A stretch of 64,000 nt of DNA from Calothrix sp. PCC 7716 (GTDB lineage: Bacteria > Cyanobacteriota > Cyanobacteriia > Cyanobacteriales > Nostocaceae): assembly GCF_019977735.1 (NCBI RefSeq), contig NZ_AP025018.1:310001-374000 (forward strand). The letters are read 5' to 3'. Under the pieces are notes generated by a model, which saw only the letters and a list, made by a program, of their open reading frames with translations, did no database searches and was not told where the DNA came from. Of this stretch, positions 8,860-18,051 are shown piece by piece (within the stretch, counting starts at the first letter, position 1; every line of letters begins with the position of its first letter). Made by a program: the position numbers and the translations under genes.

Positions 8860-9156
8860 CTATATCGGTCTTGGTTTTTGTTTGCGTTTGAACACCCACA
8901 AGCTAAATGCTAATACCAAAGCCACCAGCACAATTTTTGATACAGGGGCAAGGTACTTATCAACTAACTCGTACCGTGTACAAGGACGCATATCCTGAGT
9001 ATGTTAGCAAACATGTCCACAGTGCGCTACCCAATGTTGTATAAAATAAGAAAGATGGCAACAGCATGTTACCAATACCCGCACGCCCACCGAAATTAAT
9101 GTTCGCACTCCAGGTAATAGGCGCCCAATAAAGATAGCTTTACTATCTTGACGGTC
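8860..9156 (-). pseudogene. Relic of a DedA/SNARE-associated membrane protein gene
   Basis: Reading the minus strand in pieces recovers a DedA C-terminal half. The first piece, SDRQDSKAIFIGRLLPGVRT, matches the family signature F-x-G-R-x-x-P-G-x-R-T. After a shift comes TTLGSALWTCLLTYSGYA, and after another shift CTRYELVDKYLAPVS followed by the last membrane helix VLVALVLAFSLWVFKRKQ and a stop (8860-8862). At least two frameshifts break it, and the N-terminal half is absent. The left edge of the relic is abutted by an AGAAACCGGGTTTCT repeat (9157-9172 area). DedA proteins are flippase-like transporters. Confidence 0.65.
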
Positions 9157-9172
9157 AGAAACCGGGTTTCTA

Positions 9173-9382
9173 GGATTTTATGCGTAAGTCCTGTATTACT
9201 TAAATAATTTTGCCTGATTATGGGGGCGCCTGCGCGTGTCGAATAGTTAAAATGTTAGCTTTCAATGTGATTAATACAATCTTATGCACGTAGCAAGTAT
9301 AACAGCTAACTTAATTTATTAATCGTAGAAATTTGGTATAAATTTGAGGAGGGGGAATAGGCGCGCCAATCCCCCGTGCGGA
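9173..9382. other. Gap without a gene
   Basis: Together with 8616-8859 this is the rest of the long gap around the dedA relic. I see no gene, no tandem iterons that would make a clear parC site, and no RNA I can name. Confidence 0.5.
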
Positions 9383-10471
9383 CTAAACAATAGGCGTTAA
9401 TGATTGGCGGATATTAGAATGTTCTGATTCCCAATCTAATGGATTCCAATCACGCTCTTCAAGCGCCATTTGCTCGATTAAACTAGCTAAACGTAAAGCT
9501 TTTAATGCTTGTTCTCCACCCACAGAAGGAGGATTGCCACCACGAACACAGTTGACGAAATGGTCTAATTCCGCGCGTAAAGGCTCAATATTACTAGTGT
9601 AAACTTTTTCAATTAAGCCATCTTGCTTGTAAAGCCCTTGTCGATTTGCAGTGTTTGGGTTAGCTGCTGTGTGTCGATGAATCAATATTTCGTTTTTAAG
9701 AAAATCTGCTTCAGTTAGTGAGTTTTGACAGTGAGCTAAGATATTGCGAGTTTTTCGATGCGTAATTTTACTTGCAGTCAGTGTAGCGACAACCCCGTTC
9801 GCAAATCCTAATGTTGCTGTCACATAATCTAAATAAACAGAGTCTGGACTGCGAGTTCCATTAGCAGTTAACTTAACCACAGGCGCCGCAGCTAAATCAA
9901 GCAATAAATCAATATCGTGAATCATTAAATCCAAGACAACCGATACATCATTGGCTCGATTTGAGTAAGGACTCATTCTGTGCGCTTCGAGAGCTAAAAC
10001 TTTTTCGGTTTTCAAAACTTTACTCAATTCTTGAAAAACAGGGTTAAAGCGCTCAATATGACCCACTTGCAAAATACATCCTGACTCAGCAGCAGCATTA
10101 ACGAGCGACTCTGCTTCAGAAAGACTTGCAGCAATAGGCTTTTCGATTAAAACATGGACACCAGCTAACAAACAACTAATACCGACGGCGTAATGCATCC
10201 TTGTTGGCACTGCAATACAAACCGCATCGACAAGAGGTAGCAGGTCAGCATAATCTTCAAAAAAGCGAGCTTTGTACTTGCTTGCTGTTTCCAGTCCACG
10301 CTCAAAATTAATATCTGCCACTCCCACTAGCTCAACGTCTTTCATTGAACTAAAAACGCGAACGTGATGTTGCCCCATGTTACCTACACCAATCACACCG
10401 ACGCGGATAGGGCGTAGTGGGTTACGTTGTGTATATGGATTTGGTTCTGCCACTGACATGCTATCTTGCAC
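9383..10471 (-). CDS. Gfo/Idh/MocA family NAD(P)-dependent oxidoreductase
   Basis: A 362-residue protein from the GTG start at 10471. The N-terminal Rossmann fold shows RVGVIGVGNMGQHHVRVF, followed by VDAVCIAVPTRMHYAV and the family's catalytic EKP motif in VLIEKPIAASLSEAE. The second half is the alpha/beta substrate domain, with HIERFNPVF and VVLDLMIHDIDLLLDL. These enzymes oxidise or reduce sugars, often nucleotide sugars for surface polysaccharides; the substrate cannot be read. I prefer the GTG because GAGGAGAG lies 7 bases before it; an ATG 12 bases further in is the alternative, and an upstream ATG at 10531 lacks a ribosome site. It stands alone. Confidence 0.85.
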   Translation of the reverse strand: MQDSMSVAEPNPYTQRNPLRPIRVGVIGVGNMGQHHVRVFSSMKDVELVGVADINFERGLETASKYKARFFEDYADLLPLVDAVCIAVPTRMHYAVGISCLLAGVHVLIEKPIAASLSEAESLVNAAAESGCILQVGHIERFNPVFQELSKVLKTEKVLALEAHRMSPYSNRANDVSVVLDLMIHDIDLLLDLAAAPVVKLTANGTRSPDSVYLDYVTATLGFANGVVATLTASKITHRKTRNILAHCQNSLTEADFLKNEILIHRHTAANPNTANRQGLYKQDGLIEKVYTSNIEPLRAELDHFVNCVRGGNPPSVGGEQALKALRLASLIEQMALEERDWNPLDWESEHSNIRQSLTPIV

Positions 10472-10816
10472 TATTATTCTCTCCTCAACCACCAAATATA
10501 GAGATGCTACGGACATTGGCATATCATACAAAATACCAATAACGAGCCGTTTTAAACCATCCAGATGGTAACATGGAGGTTATATTTATGAAGAATTTCA
10601 AAGTTTGTTGTGAGTTCCCGTTACATGAGAGTCTTATGCGCGCATTTCCTACACTATGGGATTCTACTTACTTACTTTTTGTATATTTTGCACAAAATTC
10701 AATAAGTCTTCTCGCAAACTTTATATATTTTACTCCAAATACCGATTAGCCGGATTCATCTTACTACAACGCAATTGCAGCTTATCAGCAACAAAATAAA
10801 AATTATTTTTAAATTC
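10472..10816. other. Gap without a recognised gene
   Basis: About 345 bases of AT-rich sequence upstream of the oxidoreductase gene. It presumably holds that gene's promoter; I see no RNA gene or conserved box. Confidence 0.4.
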
Positions 10817-11011
10817 AGAAACCGGGTTTATTGGTTGAAATATTGTAATTAAAATAACAATTTTGCATAGAAACCAATTTAGAAACCGGGTTTCTTATTT
10901 GAAATATTGTAATGAAAACAACAATTTTGCATAGAAACCAATTTAGAAACCGGGTTTCTTATTTGAAATATTGTAATGAAAACAACAATTTTGCATAGAA
11001 ACCCGGTTTCT
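10817..11011. repeat. Three tandem 64-bp units bounded by AGAAACC(G/C)GGTTTCT
   Basis: Units start at 10817, 10881 and 10945, each AGAAACCGGGTTT, then about 35 bases including GAAATATTGTAAT and AACAATTTTGCAT, then AGAAACC. The array closes with a full inverted AGAAACCCGGTTTCT at 10997-11011. Units 2 and 3 are nearly identical. Single copies lie at 22499-22565 and 63441-63505, with a solo 15-mer near 9157. It ends 2 bases from the stop of the next gene. Confidence 0.9.
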
Positions 11012-11013
11012 TT

Positions 11014-12342
11014 TTAAACTTCTAATTTTCGCAGTTGAATTTGGTGCAAGCGTGGACCAACGACTGAAATAACCGTGAACTCCAGGTTTTGGTAGATAAA
11101 AATTTCTCCCAAAGCTGGAATTTTCTGCAATTGATACAGCAAGAAGCCTCCTACTGTCTGATATTCTCTTGTCAGAGGTAAATTGATATGTAAATTTTCA
11201 TTTAATTCTTCGACATTGATTTGCGCTTGCACCAAGTATGTGTATTCATCCAGAACTTGAATAGATAAATTATTGGCATTTTCTGAGTCATTGGCATCAC
11301 CGATAATGGTACCAATAACATCTTCGATAGTTACCAGTCCGGCAGTTTGCCCAAACTCATCTACCACCATTACCATCGCTGGCTTTTGTCGCTGTATCAC
11401 TGGCAGCAATTCATGGAGTAGTGTGTTTTCTGGGACAAACCTTGCTGGTCTTATCCAAGGTTGAATTTGTGTATCTAGCGTGAGTTTACCTAGAGCTAAG
11501 GGTTTTGTTAGGTCTTTAAAGTAAGCAATACCACGAATATCATCCAAATCTTCACCGATGACTGGGTAGCATGAATAACCAGTAGTTATCATTGTTTTGA
11601 GCAAAGTTTGTAATGAGGCGTTTACTGGTAGTGATACAATACTAGTACGGGGAATCATTACTGCTTGAACGGTAATTTCTCCGAATTCAAAAACCCTTTT
11701 AAGTAATTGCCGTTCTTTAGCGAGTAGCCCTGTTGATTCGCGTTCGGTCGATATAATTAGCTGCAATTCTTCAGATGTAACAGGCGGGCGCCAGCTTTTA
11801 CCAGTATACTCAATACCAAAAAGTCCGAGTAAGCATCGATTAGATTGATTGAGTATCCAGATAAATGGTCTAAAAAATCTAACTATTGCTTTAAAAAGCG
11901 GACCCAAAAATCTTGCAAGCTGTTCCGAGTAAAGAATTGCCAGCGATTTTGGGCAAAGTTCACCCAAAACAATTTGCAAGTAAGCAATTAAAAGAAAAGT
12001 AATGGGAATTGAAAGCGAATGCACAACAAAAAAATTCATTCCACTAGGCAGTGGTAATGATGTCAGCCATACATCAATCAATTTAACCATCGTACTTTCC
12101 CCTATCCATCCCAACGCCAAGCTGGATAGGGTTATGCCTAATTGAGTAGTAGATAGTAGTCTATCTATACTACGATGCAGCGATTCAACTGCAACGGCGC
12201 CTGCATCACCTGACTCAACCAACTGGTGGATGCGCGAACGTCGCACCGTCACCATCGAAAACTCAGCAATCACAAAAAAAGCATTGATTGCAATCAGCAA
12301 CAATACCGACAACAACCTCAGCCCCACGTCTCTGAAACTCAC
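11014..12342 (-). CDS. CNNM/CorC-type membrane protein (DUF21-CBS-CorC_HlyC)
   Basis: A 442-residue protein often called a hemolysin homologue but belonging to the CNNM/CorC divalent-cation transporter class. Residues 1-200 are the DUF21 membrane domain with about four segments (LLSVLLLIAINAFFVIAEFS, then the conserved MVTVRRSRIHQLV). Residues about 215-340 hold a CBS pair (VMIPRTSIVSLPVNAS; PAMVMVVDEFGQTAGLVTIEDVIG). Residues 355-440 are the CorC_HlyC domain. The role in Mg/Co efflux is known for relatives and inferred here. Its stop almost touches a 64-bp tandem repeat array. The neighbouring exported-protein gene upstream is 41 bases away on the same strand. Confidence 0.88.
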   Translation of the reverse strand: MSFRDVGLRLLSVLLLIAINAFFVIAEFSMVTVRRSRIHQLVESGDAGAVAVESLHRSIDRLLSTTQLGITLSSLALGWIGESTMVKLIDVWLTSLPLPSGMNFFVVHSLSIPITFLLIAYLQIVLGELCPKSLAILYSEQLARFLGPLFKAIVRFFRPFIWILNQSNRCLLGLFGIEYTGKSWRPPVTSEELQLIISTERESTGLLAKERQLLKRVFEFGEITVQAVMIPRTSIVSLPVNASLQTLLKTMITTGYSCYPVIGEDLDDIRGIAYFKDLTKPLALGKLTLDTQIQPWIRPARFVPENTLLHELLPVIQRQKPAMVMVVDEFGQTAGLVTIEDVIGTIIGDANDSENANNLSIQVLDEYTYLVQAQINVEELNENLHINLPLTREYQTVGGFLLYQLQKIPALGEIFIYQNLEFTVISVVGPRLHQIQLRKLEV

Positions 12343-12383
12343 TTTATTGATAACCCGCCTTCGAGATAAGCGCCCACTAAAAT

Positions 12384-13076
12384 TTATCTTTCCACTGGGA
12401 TATTCGATACTTCAAGTCGCATTTTTTGTGCTGGGTAGTCAGTCAAAGCTAGTGATATTTTTTTGACATCATCAAGTAGTGGTGTGGGAATACTAACCGT
12501 TCCAGTAAATTCTGAGCTATTTCCTGGTAATTCAGCGGGTAATCCTTCAGTACTTTGGCTAAGAGTTCTGCCCTTATCGTCTGTAACATCCAAAAAACTA
12601 TACAAAAAACGTACAGTTTCTGAACCTTTGTTTTGCATTTTTACCCTAAGTACCAAATCACCACCCGAAAAACGTGCTGACTGTACCGAGAAGTTCACAC
12701 CGCCATTTTCAGCATTGATAGGAAATCCAGCTTGAGGCTTTTCTTGCGTCTCTTTTGGTTTTTCTTCTGGCTTTTGCTTCTCCTTAGTATCTTCGTCATC
12801 ATCAGACTTCGACGCTTTAGCAGCCTTAGTCTTACCTTCAATACGTGCCTTTACAATTTTTAATATTTCTTCTTCCCTTAATAATGCCACTCCTGTCTGT
12901 GCCGTATTACCAGATTTAGCGCTAGCAAACTTACTAGTAGGACGCGCGTCGGGTGTAGTTACGCCTTTTAGGGCTTTACTACCGACATCAAAACCGATTA
13001 TTGCACTTACAGAACCAGCTCCCAACATCAGGGTTAATAAAGTCAACGTCAGAAGCACAGTAGAATTAAGTTTCAT
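12384..13076 (-). CDS. Exported conserved hypothetical protein
   Basis: A 230-residue protein with an N-terminal signal peptide (MKLNSTVLLTLTLLTLMLGAGSVSA, cleavage probably after ALA-like SVSA). A highly charged Lys/Glu/Asp linker spans about 80-115. The C-terminal domain, about 118-230, looks like an immunoglobulin-like beta sandwich: VNFSVQSARFSGGDLVLRVK, then NKGSETVRFLYSFLDVTDDKG and GNSSEFTGTVSIP. That resembles the DUF4352 group, but I cannot name the family with certainty. It is upstream of and probably cotranscribed with the CNNM/CorC gene. Confidence 0.7.
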   Translation of the reverse strand: MKLNSTVLLTLTLLTLMLGAGSVSAIIGFDVGSKALKGVTTPDARPTSKFASAKSGNTAQTGVALLREEEILKIVKARIEGKTKAAKASKSDDDEDTKEKQKPEEKPKETQEKPQAGFPINAENGGVNFSVQSARFSGGDLVLRVKMQNKGSETVRFLYSFLDVTDDKGRTLSQSTEGLPAELPGNSSEFTGTVSIPTPLLDDVKKISLALTDYPAQKMRLEVSNIPVER

Positions 13077-13179
13077 CGCTCTTAATACTCAAGAGAATAA
13101 AGAATTGGGCTAATGTAACAAAAATAGAGGGGTTTGTGAACTAAAACCATTAGTACACTTTATCAATATTAGTTTGCAC

Positions 13180-13465
13180 TATCTTATCGTAAATTTTGGG
13201 TTTAAAACCCGTCTTAAAAGACACCTTTGTGGTAAGATTTTAAAGTCAGTAAAAGACATTAAAACCTACCCGTGGACTGCGGGAAAGTATACGACCAGTC
13301 TCGAACCAACGAGATTTAAAGGAGATATTACTATTCCGTTAGGGAAAAGTAGTGAGCCTGGTAACCCAATATGTAAGGCTTCGGACTGAATCTGGGATAC
13401 AGCACGACATAGACTGAAACGTGTTGTGAATCTCTGTTCCTATTGGACAGAGAGAGTCAATCTCA
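13180..13465 (+). other. Probable 3' remnant of a tnpB-type transposon with its RNA hairpin end
   Basis: This stretch has no complete gene. A short frame (about 13174-13389) codes a basic peptide ending GKYTTSLEPTRFKGD... with no start or domain. The end, 13421-13455, reads GAATC, a stem-loop CTCTGTTCC-TATT-GGACAGAG, then GAGAGT. The intact tnpB in this window ends in the same plan: GAATC, stem-loop, GAGAGT (47105-47137). In IS200/IS605 elements the 3' end of tnpB and the right end make the guide (omega) RNA. I infer an old solo right end. It could instead be an unrelated structured RNA. Confidence 0.35.
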
Positions 13466-13582
13466 AATTATGTATTATAATCCTACAAACTACCAATACT
13501 GACTTAACATTTACACATTTTTTTGACTACTCAGATGGCAAAAGTGTTTTTGTGTGTTATTGTATATTATTAGTTTAGTCAA

Positions 13583-13655
13583 CCAGGGTTGGCCGATCGG
13601 TTTAGGCAACGAACTCATAATTCGTCCCAGACAGGTTCAACTCCTGTACCCTGGA
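13583..13655 (+). tRNA. tRNA with CAU anticodon
   Basis: A full cloverleaf can be drawn. Acceptor CCAGGGT/ACCCTGG (7 bp); D stem GCC/GGC; anticodon stem ACGAA/TTCGT with loop CTCATAA (anticodon CAT at 13616-13618); variable CCCAG; T stem ACAGG/CCTGT with loop TTCAACT; discriminator A. CCA is not encoded. CAU could be elongator Met, or Ile after lysidine modification; the initiator is unlikely given the paired first base. The acceptor does not look like the usual chromosomal tRNA-Met or tRNA-Ile of cyanobacteria, so this may be an accessory tRNA. Its 3' end lies in a 27-base direct repeat. Confidence 0.85.
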
Positions 13656-13704
13656 TTTAGTAAAAAGTAGAAAGTGCCCTAGATTTAGTAAAAAGTAGAA
13701 AGTG
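13651..13704. repeat. 27-base tandem direct repeat overlapping the tRNA 3' end
   Basis: CCTGGATTTAGTAAAAAGTA plus GAAAGTG(C) at 13651-13677 is repeated at 13678-13704 with one change (CCTAGATTT). The first copy includes the last bases of the tRNA. A direct repeat of a tRNA 3' end is how integrase attachment sites look, but here the copies are adjacent and enclose nothing. Confidence 0.8.
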
Positions 13705-13797
13705 CTGAGTGCTGAGTAGGGATTTCTTAAATACTCAGCACTCAGCACTCAGTACTCAGCACTCAGCACTCAGTACTCAGCACTCAGCACTCATAAC
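13698..13797. repeat. Heptamer repeat array, CTCAGCA family, with inverted arms
   Basis: GTGCTGAGTGCTGAG is followed after about 20 bases by some ten copies of the CTCAGCA/CTCAGTA heptamer in the opposite sense. It is the same family as at 2457-2604. It ends at the stop of the next gene. Confidence 0.85.
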
Positions 13798-13800
13798 TCT

Positions 13801-14220
13801 TTATCTTTGTTCAAATCGGAACTCAGTCCCGCTTCTGAGCTTCTCTTGATTCATGCGTGGGGACATCATTAAAGATGTATTGTAAGGGTTGGGTAGGTCT
13901 GGCGTACGAATGTACGGGTCATTCATTGCTTGCTGCATAATTACATCTCGGTAAAGCGCGTTTACCAAGTCAGCATCTCTTTCAATTTCTTTTTCAGGGA
14001 AAGAGCTACGGAAAGGTGTACCTGTACCTAATATCAAGTCAATATCTCGATTGATACCTTGGTTACGGTAATAGTTAGGACTATTCTTATAGAAAGCTCT
14101 TTCCATCGCATCAGCTGCGGTTTCATAGCCAGGTGCGCTTTCTTGTGCTGCTGCAACTGATGGAACTGATGATGCCAGTAGTATAAAAAGACTACTTAAT
14201 AATTTAAACTTTAAACCCAC
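13801..14220 (-). CDS. Exported conserved hypothetical protein
   Basis: A 139-residue protein with a signal peptide (MGLKFKLLSSLFILLASSVPSVAAA, cleavage near AAA-QE). The mature part is polar and rich in Asn, Arg and Tyr, with segments ERAFYKNSPNYYRNQGINRD and RDADLVNALYRDVIMQQAM that look like conserved family motifs. No cysteine or membrane helix follows, so it is probably periplasmic. I have seen similar proteins only in cyanobacteria and do not know a function. Its stop touches a heptamer repeat array. Confidence 0.72.
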   Translation of the reverse strand: MGLKFKLLSSLFILLASSVPSVAAAQESAPGYETAADAMERAFYKNSPNYYRNQGINRDIDLILGTGTPFRSSFPEKEIERDADLVNALYRDVIMQQAMNDPYIRTPDLPNPYNTSLMMSPRMNQEKLRSGTEFRFEQR

Positions 14221-14355
14221 AATTAAATTACTCCTACTTTATGAACTATTAAGCTATTGTTCGTGGGCGCCATTGAGCGCGCATCATAATTTATGCTTAG
14301 TTTGGGAACTCGGATGAGTTCAACTTTGGTGTAGCACAATTTTTTACCAGTTGTA

Positions 14356-15000
14356 ATGAGTTATTCCGCTGAAATTAGTCAAAAGTCAGATGTTTGGGCT
14401 GTCAGTACTGATATATCTACCCTACGTGACAAGTTATTAGATTTACTTTGCCAAGATGCGTACAAAGAGGGAGATTTTGTTCTTTCCTCTGGGGCAAAAA
14501 GTACATATTATATAAACGGCAAGCTAATTACGCTGCATCCAATGGGCGCCTTGGCTATTGGCAGGTTACTTTTAAATATGTTGCCACCCGATACAGAAGC
14601 TGTTGCTGGGTTAACTTTAGGCGCCGACCCCATAGTCAGTGCTGTTAGCGTTGTATCGGCATATGAAAATAAACCTGTATGCGCGCTTATTATTCGTAAA
14701 GAAGCTAAAGGTCACGGTACACAAGCGTATATTGAAGGGCCTGTTTTACAAAGTGGCGCCAAAGTTGTTGTGTTAGAAGATGTTGTAACAACTGGACAGT
14801 CGGCAATGAAAGCTGTAACTCGACTGCGTGACGCTGGTTATGTAGTTGATGAAGTTATTTCGCTCGTTGACAGAAAACAAGGTGGCGCCGAATTTTATGA
14901 GTCGCAAAATTTAAAGTTTGAAGCTGTGTTTGATATTGAGGATATTCAAAAGAGGTATAAGGAGTTGATCCCCCCAACCCCCCTTAATAAGGGGGGCTAA
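14356..15000 (+). CDS. pyrE: Orotate phosphoribosyltransferase
   Basis: A 214-residue enzyme joining orotate and PRPP to make OMP in pyrimidine synthesis. The substrate loop FVLSSGAKSTYYINGKLITL, the catalytic lysine region IIRKEAKGHGTQ and the PRPP motif VVVLEDVVTTGQSAM are intact. The last about 11 residues, LIPPTPLNKGG, do not belong to the family: they are translated from a C6TTAATAAG6 intergenic repeat whose TAA ends the gene. The N-terminus carries about 20 extra residues before STLRDKLLDLL; a start further in is possible. It is monocistronic. Confidence 0.95.
   Translation: MSYSAEISQKSDVWAVSTDISTLRDKLLDLLCQDAYKEGDFVLSSGAKSTYYINGKLITLHPMGALAIGRLLLNMLPPDTEAVAGLTLGADPIVSAVSVVSAYENKPVCALIIRKEAKGHGTQAYIEGPVLQSGAKVVVLEDVVTTGQSAMKAVTRLRDAGYVVDEVISLVDRKQGGAEFYESQNLKFEAVFDIEDIQKRYKELIPPTPLNKGG
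14967..14997. repeat. C6TTAATAAG6 repeat inside the 3' end of pyrE
   Basis: GATCCCCCCAACCCCCC-TTAATAAGGGGGGC matches the elements at 6671-6782, 16381-16411 and 28809-28840. Here it is read in frame as the last codons of pyrE. Confidence 0.9.
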
Positions 15001-15007
15001 GAGCTGA

Positions 15008-15159
15008 TATAGCACAGGCTTGTGGCACAGGCTTGTGGCACAGGCATCTTGCCTGTGCAGTGAAAAGATTGGCAACGGATGACTCTAGGATGTAACGGAT
15101 AAGTAATTTTAAATAACAATATTTTTAATTGTAGAGACGCGATTAAATCGCGTCTCTAC
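15008..15159. repeat. Cluster of three short repeat families
   Basis: CTTGTGGCACAGGC is repeated twice, then the hairpin GGCATCTTGCC (15020-15060). Next comes a GGCAACGGAT...GTAACGGAT copy (about 15071-15100). Last is the perfect palindrome GTAGAGACGCGATT-AAATCGCGTCTCTAC (15131-15159). All three families recur elsewhere in the window. No gene is seen between pyrE and 15173. Confidence 0.8.
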
Positions 15160-15172
15160 GTGTATGACAACG

Positions 15173-15430
15173 TTACTGTTGCATTAATGCTTCAAGTTTA
15201 TCATTTATCTGTTCAAGGCCTTGCCGTTTTTGGCATATCCATGTTTTGTCAGCTTCACGTTGTTCTAGAGTTTCTTGATGTGCTTTTTCATGCTGCTGTA
15301 AAAGATTTTCATACAGCGAGATAGCTTGAGATATTACTGTACTTGCTGATTCGACTTTAGTGTTAAATACAGAAGTAGTAATTTCATTCAGCTTTTCAGA
15401 AAGTTTATCGATAGACGCTATCGGCGCCAC
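15173..15430 (-). CDS. Small coiled-coil hypothetical protein
   Basis: An 85-residue, largely alpha-helical protein. SIDKLSEKLNEITTSVFN begins it and HEKAHQETLEQREADKTW leads into a terminal coiled coil (QGLEQINDKLEALMQQ). No membrane segment or cysteine pattern is seen. The ATG at 15430 is the only sensible start, but the gene is short and unrecognised, so it could be a fragment of something larger. It is convergent with pyrE. Confidence 0.5.
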   Translation of the reverse strand: MAPIASIDKLSEKLNEITTSVFNTKVESASTVISQAISLYENLLQQHEKAHQETLEQREADKTWICQKRQGLEQINDKLEALMQQ

Positions 15431-15627
15431 AGTTAATAACAGTCCTTTATCTCCACTGTTAGCTGCTTCTCAATTCGTTACTGCTGGAGTGCAGTCGTAC
15501 CAAATGCACCGAGGATTTACAAGTGTACTAGGTAGTTTGCAAACAATGCAGGCTAGTTTGGGAGTGCTGCATTAAAGAACCACAACCAAAACGAAAAATT
15601 AAAATAGCAGTTACGCACCACCAATTT

Positions 15628-15978
15628 TCAAGCAAGCCCAAAAGTATGTGCTAGCGCAACATCAACAGAAGACATATCCGACCAAACCCCAATTACTCTG
15701 TCAATTTCTATTTCAAGGACAGTAACAAGATTGTCAGTCATAATAACTGAGTCATGTAGTAACCTGGTTTGTTGTCCTTCTTCTGTTGCTATTTGTATCA
15801 AAACCCTACTTGGATGCCCAACGCGCGATAAATTACTGGTAATCATGGCAACAATTATTTGCGGTAAACCAGTTGATAAATTATCGGCTTGCACAACTAA
15901 AGCCGGACGGCGTTTAGCAGTACGAAGGTTTGAGCTTGGAAACAAAACTAATACTATTTGTCCGCGATTATAAAGCAT
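15628..15978 (-). CDS. MazF/PemK-type toxin
   Basis: A 116-residue endoribonuclease-fold toxin starting MLYNRGQIVLVLFPSSN. The family motifs RRPALVVQADNLS, VAMITSNLSRVGHP and the strand DSVIMTDNLVTV are all present. MazF relatives cut mRNA and are inhibited by the partner antitoxin. The ATG at 15978 overlaps the end of the upstream antitoxin gene by 11 bases, the usual coupling. Longer starts upstream would lie fully inside the antitoxin gene and are unlikely. It appears intact. Confidence 0.85.
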   Translation of the reverse strand: MLYNRGQIVLVLFPSSNLRTAKRRPALVVQADNLSTGLPQIIVAMITSNLSRVGHPSRVLIQIATEEGQQTRLLHDSVIMTDNLVTVLEIEIDRVIGVWSDMSSVDVALAHTFGLA

Positions 15979-16198
15979 CGTAAGCATCCATATCAGGATG
16001 TTCCCAGTCTTCAGCAAAACATTGTAATCTTGCACGTAAGTTTGCTGCTTGTTCTGGGTTTATTCCACGAGAAGATAAATCTATCGAATTATCTGTTGGA
16101 ACAAAAGTAACAATAACCTTTGCTCCTTCTAATAAATCAGGTGTTTCAAGTAGTTCAATTTTTCCGTTCTGATAAATACCTTCTATCGATTTAAGCAT
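15968..16198 (-). CDS. Antitoxin partner of the MazF-type toxin (DUF104-like)
   Basis: A 76-residue protein. The start MLKSIEGIYQNGKIELLETP is the signature of the DUF104/AF2212-like antitoxin family, a short beta-domain that often precedes a toxin gene. The second half (INPEQAANLRARLQCFAEDWEHPDMDAYDAL) is a helix with an acidic end, typical of the part that wraps the toxin. It is the first gene of the two-gene module and overlaps the toxin start, as in other antitoxin-first operons. Confidence 0.8.
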   Translation of the reverse strand: MLKSIEGIYQNGKIELLETPDLLEGAKVIVTFVPTDNSIDLSSRGINPEQAANLRARLQCFAEDWEHPDMDAYDAL

Positions 16199-16380
16199 TT
16201 ACTTGGTTTGATTTATACACAAATATACATATATTATCTTCTCTATTTTATCGCAAAGAAACCTAACAGAGGGGATACATGTTGGAAACCGAGGCGCCTT
16301 CATTCAACCTACAACTGTCTAATTTTTGGGGCGGGCAGGGATGCCCGCTCCACAAGAGAGAGCTTTTAATCCCACTCTTG

Positions 16381-16411
16381 TCCCCCCCTTATTAAGGGGG
16401 TTAGGGGGGAT
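16381..16411. repeat. C6TTATTAAG5 repeat after thiC
   Basis: CCCCCCCTTATTAAGGGGG followed by TTAGGGGGGATT abuts the thiC stop. A GGGCGGGCAGGGATGCCCGC hairpin repeat (about 16328-16355) lies just before it. Confidence 0.85.
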
Positions 16412-16413
16412 TA

Positions 16414-17793
<1,380 letters not shown>

Positions 17794-17811
17794 TTAAATC
17801 ATTTCCTTCAT

Positions 17812-17900
17812 GAAAGAGCTTCCCTCCGCTGGTATTACCCAGACTCAGGTGTTAAGGGTGTAATCTCAGCCCGGTTTAACTCAGGCACCCCTAGCAAGGA
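17812..17900 (-). promoter_or_regulatory. TPP riboswitch (THI box) in front of thiC
   Basis: On the minus strand the leader reads AGGGGTGCCTGAG, GGGCTGAGATTACACCC, ACCTGAGTCTGGGTAATACC, AGCGGAGGGAAGC. These are the P2/P3 and P4/P5 cores of the thiamine pyrophosphate aptamer, including the invariant CTGAGA and the GGGTAATACCAGCG segment. It ends about 25 bases before the thiC ATG, which has AAGGAAA upstream, so ligand binding probably blocks translation or ends transcription just before thiC. Confidence 0.95.
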
Positions 17901-18051
17901 AATTAATCCTATTGTTTCTATTGTGACAGTTTTTTACCTCGTCAAAAATTAATTAATGTATTGCAAAATCGTCCAAATCCATTACTTTTATGTGCTTTTG
18001 TAAAGAATCTTGTAGCACAGGTCGGAAAGCCTGTGCAGTAAAATATTTTTA

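Noticed and set aside
15428-15575. A plus-strand peptide frame (PLLAASQFVTAGVQSYQMHRGF...) that reads like protein
   Set aside because: It has no start outside the opposite-strand gene and no family I know. It may be a relic, but support is too weak to annotate.
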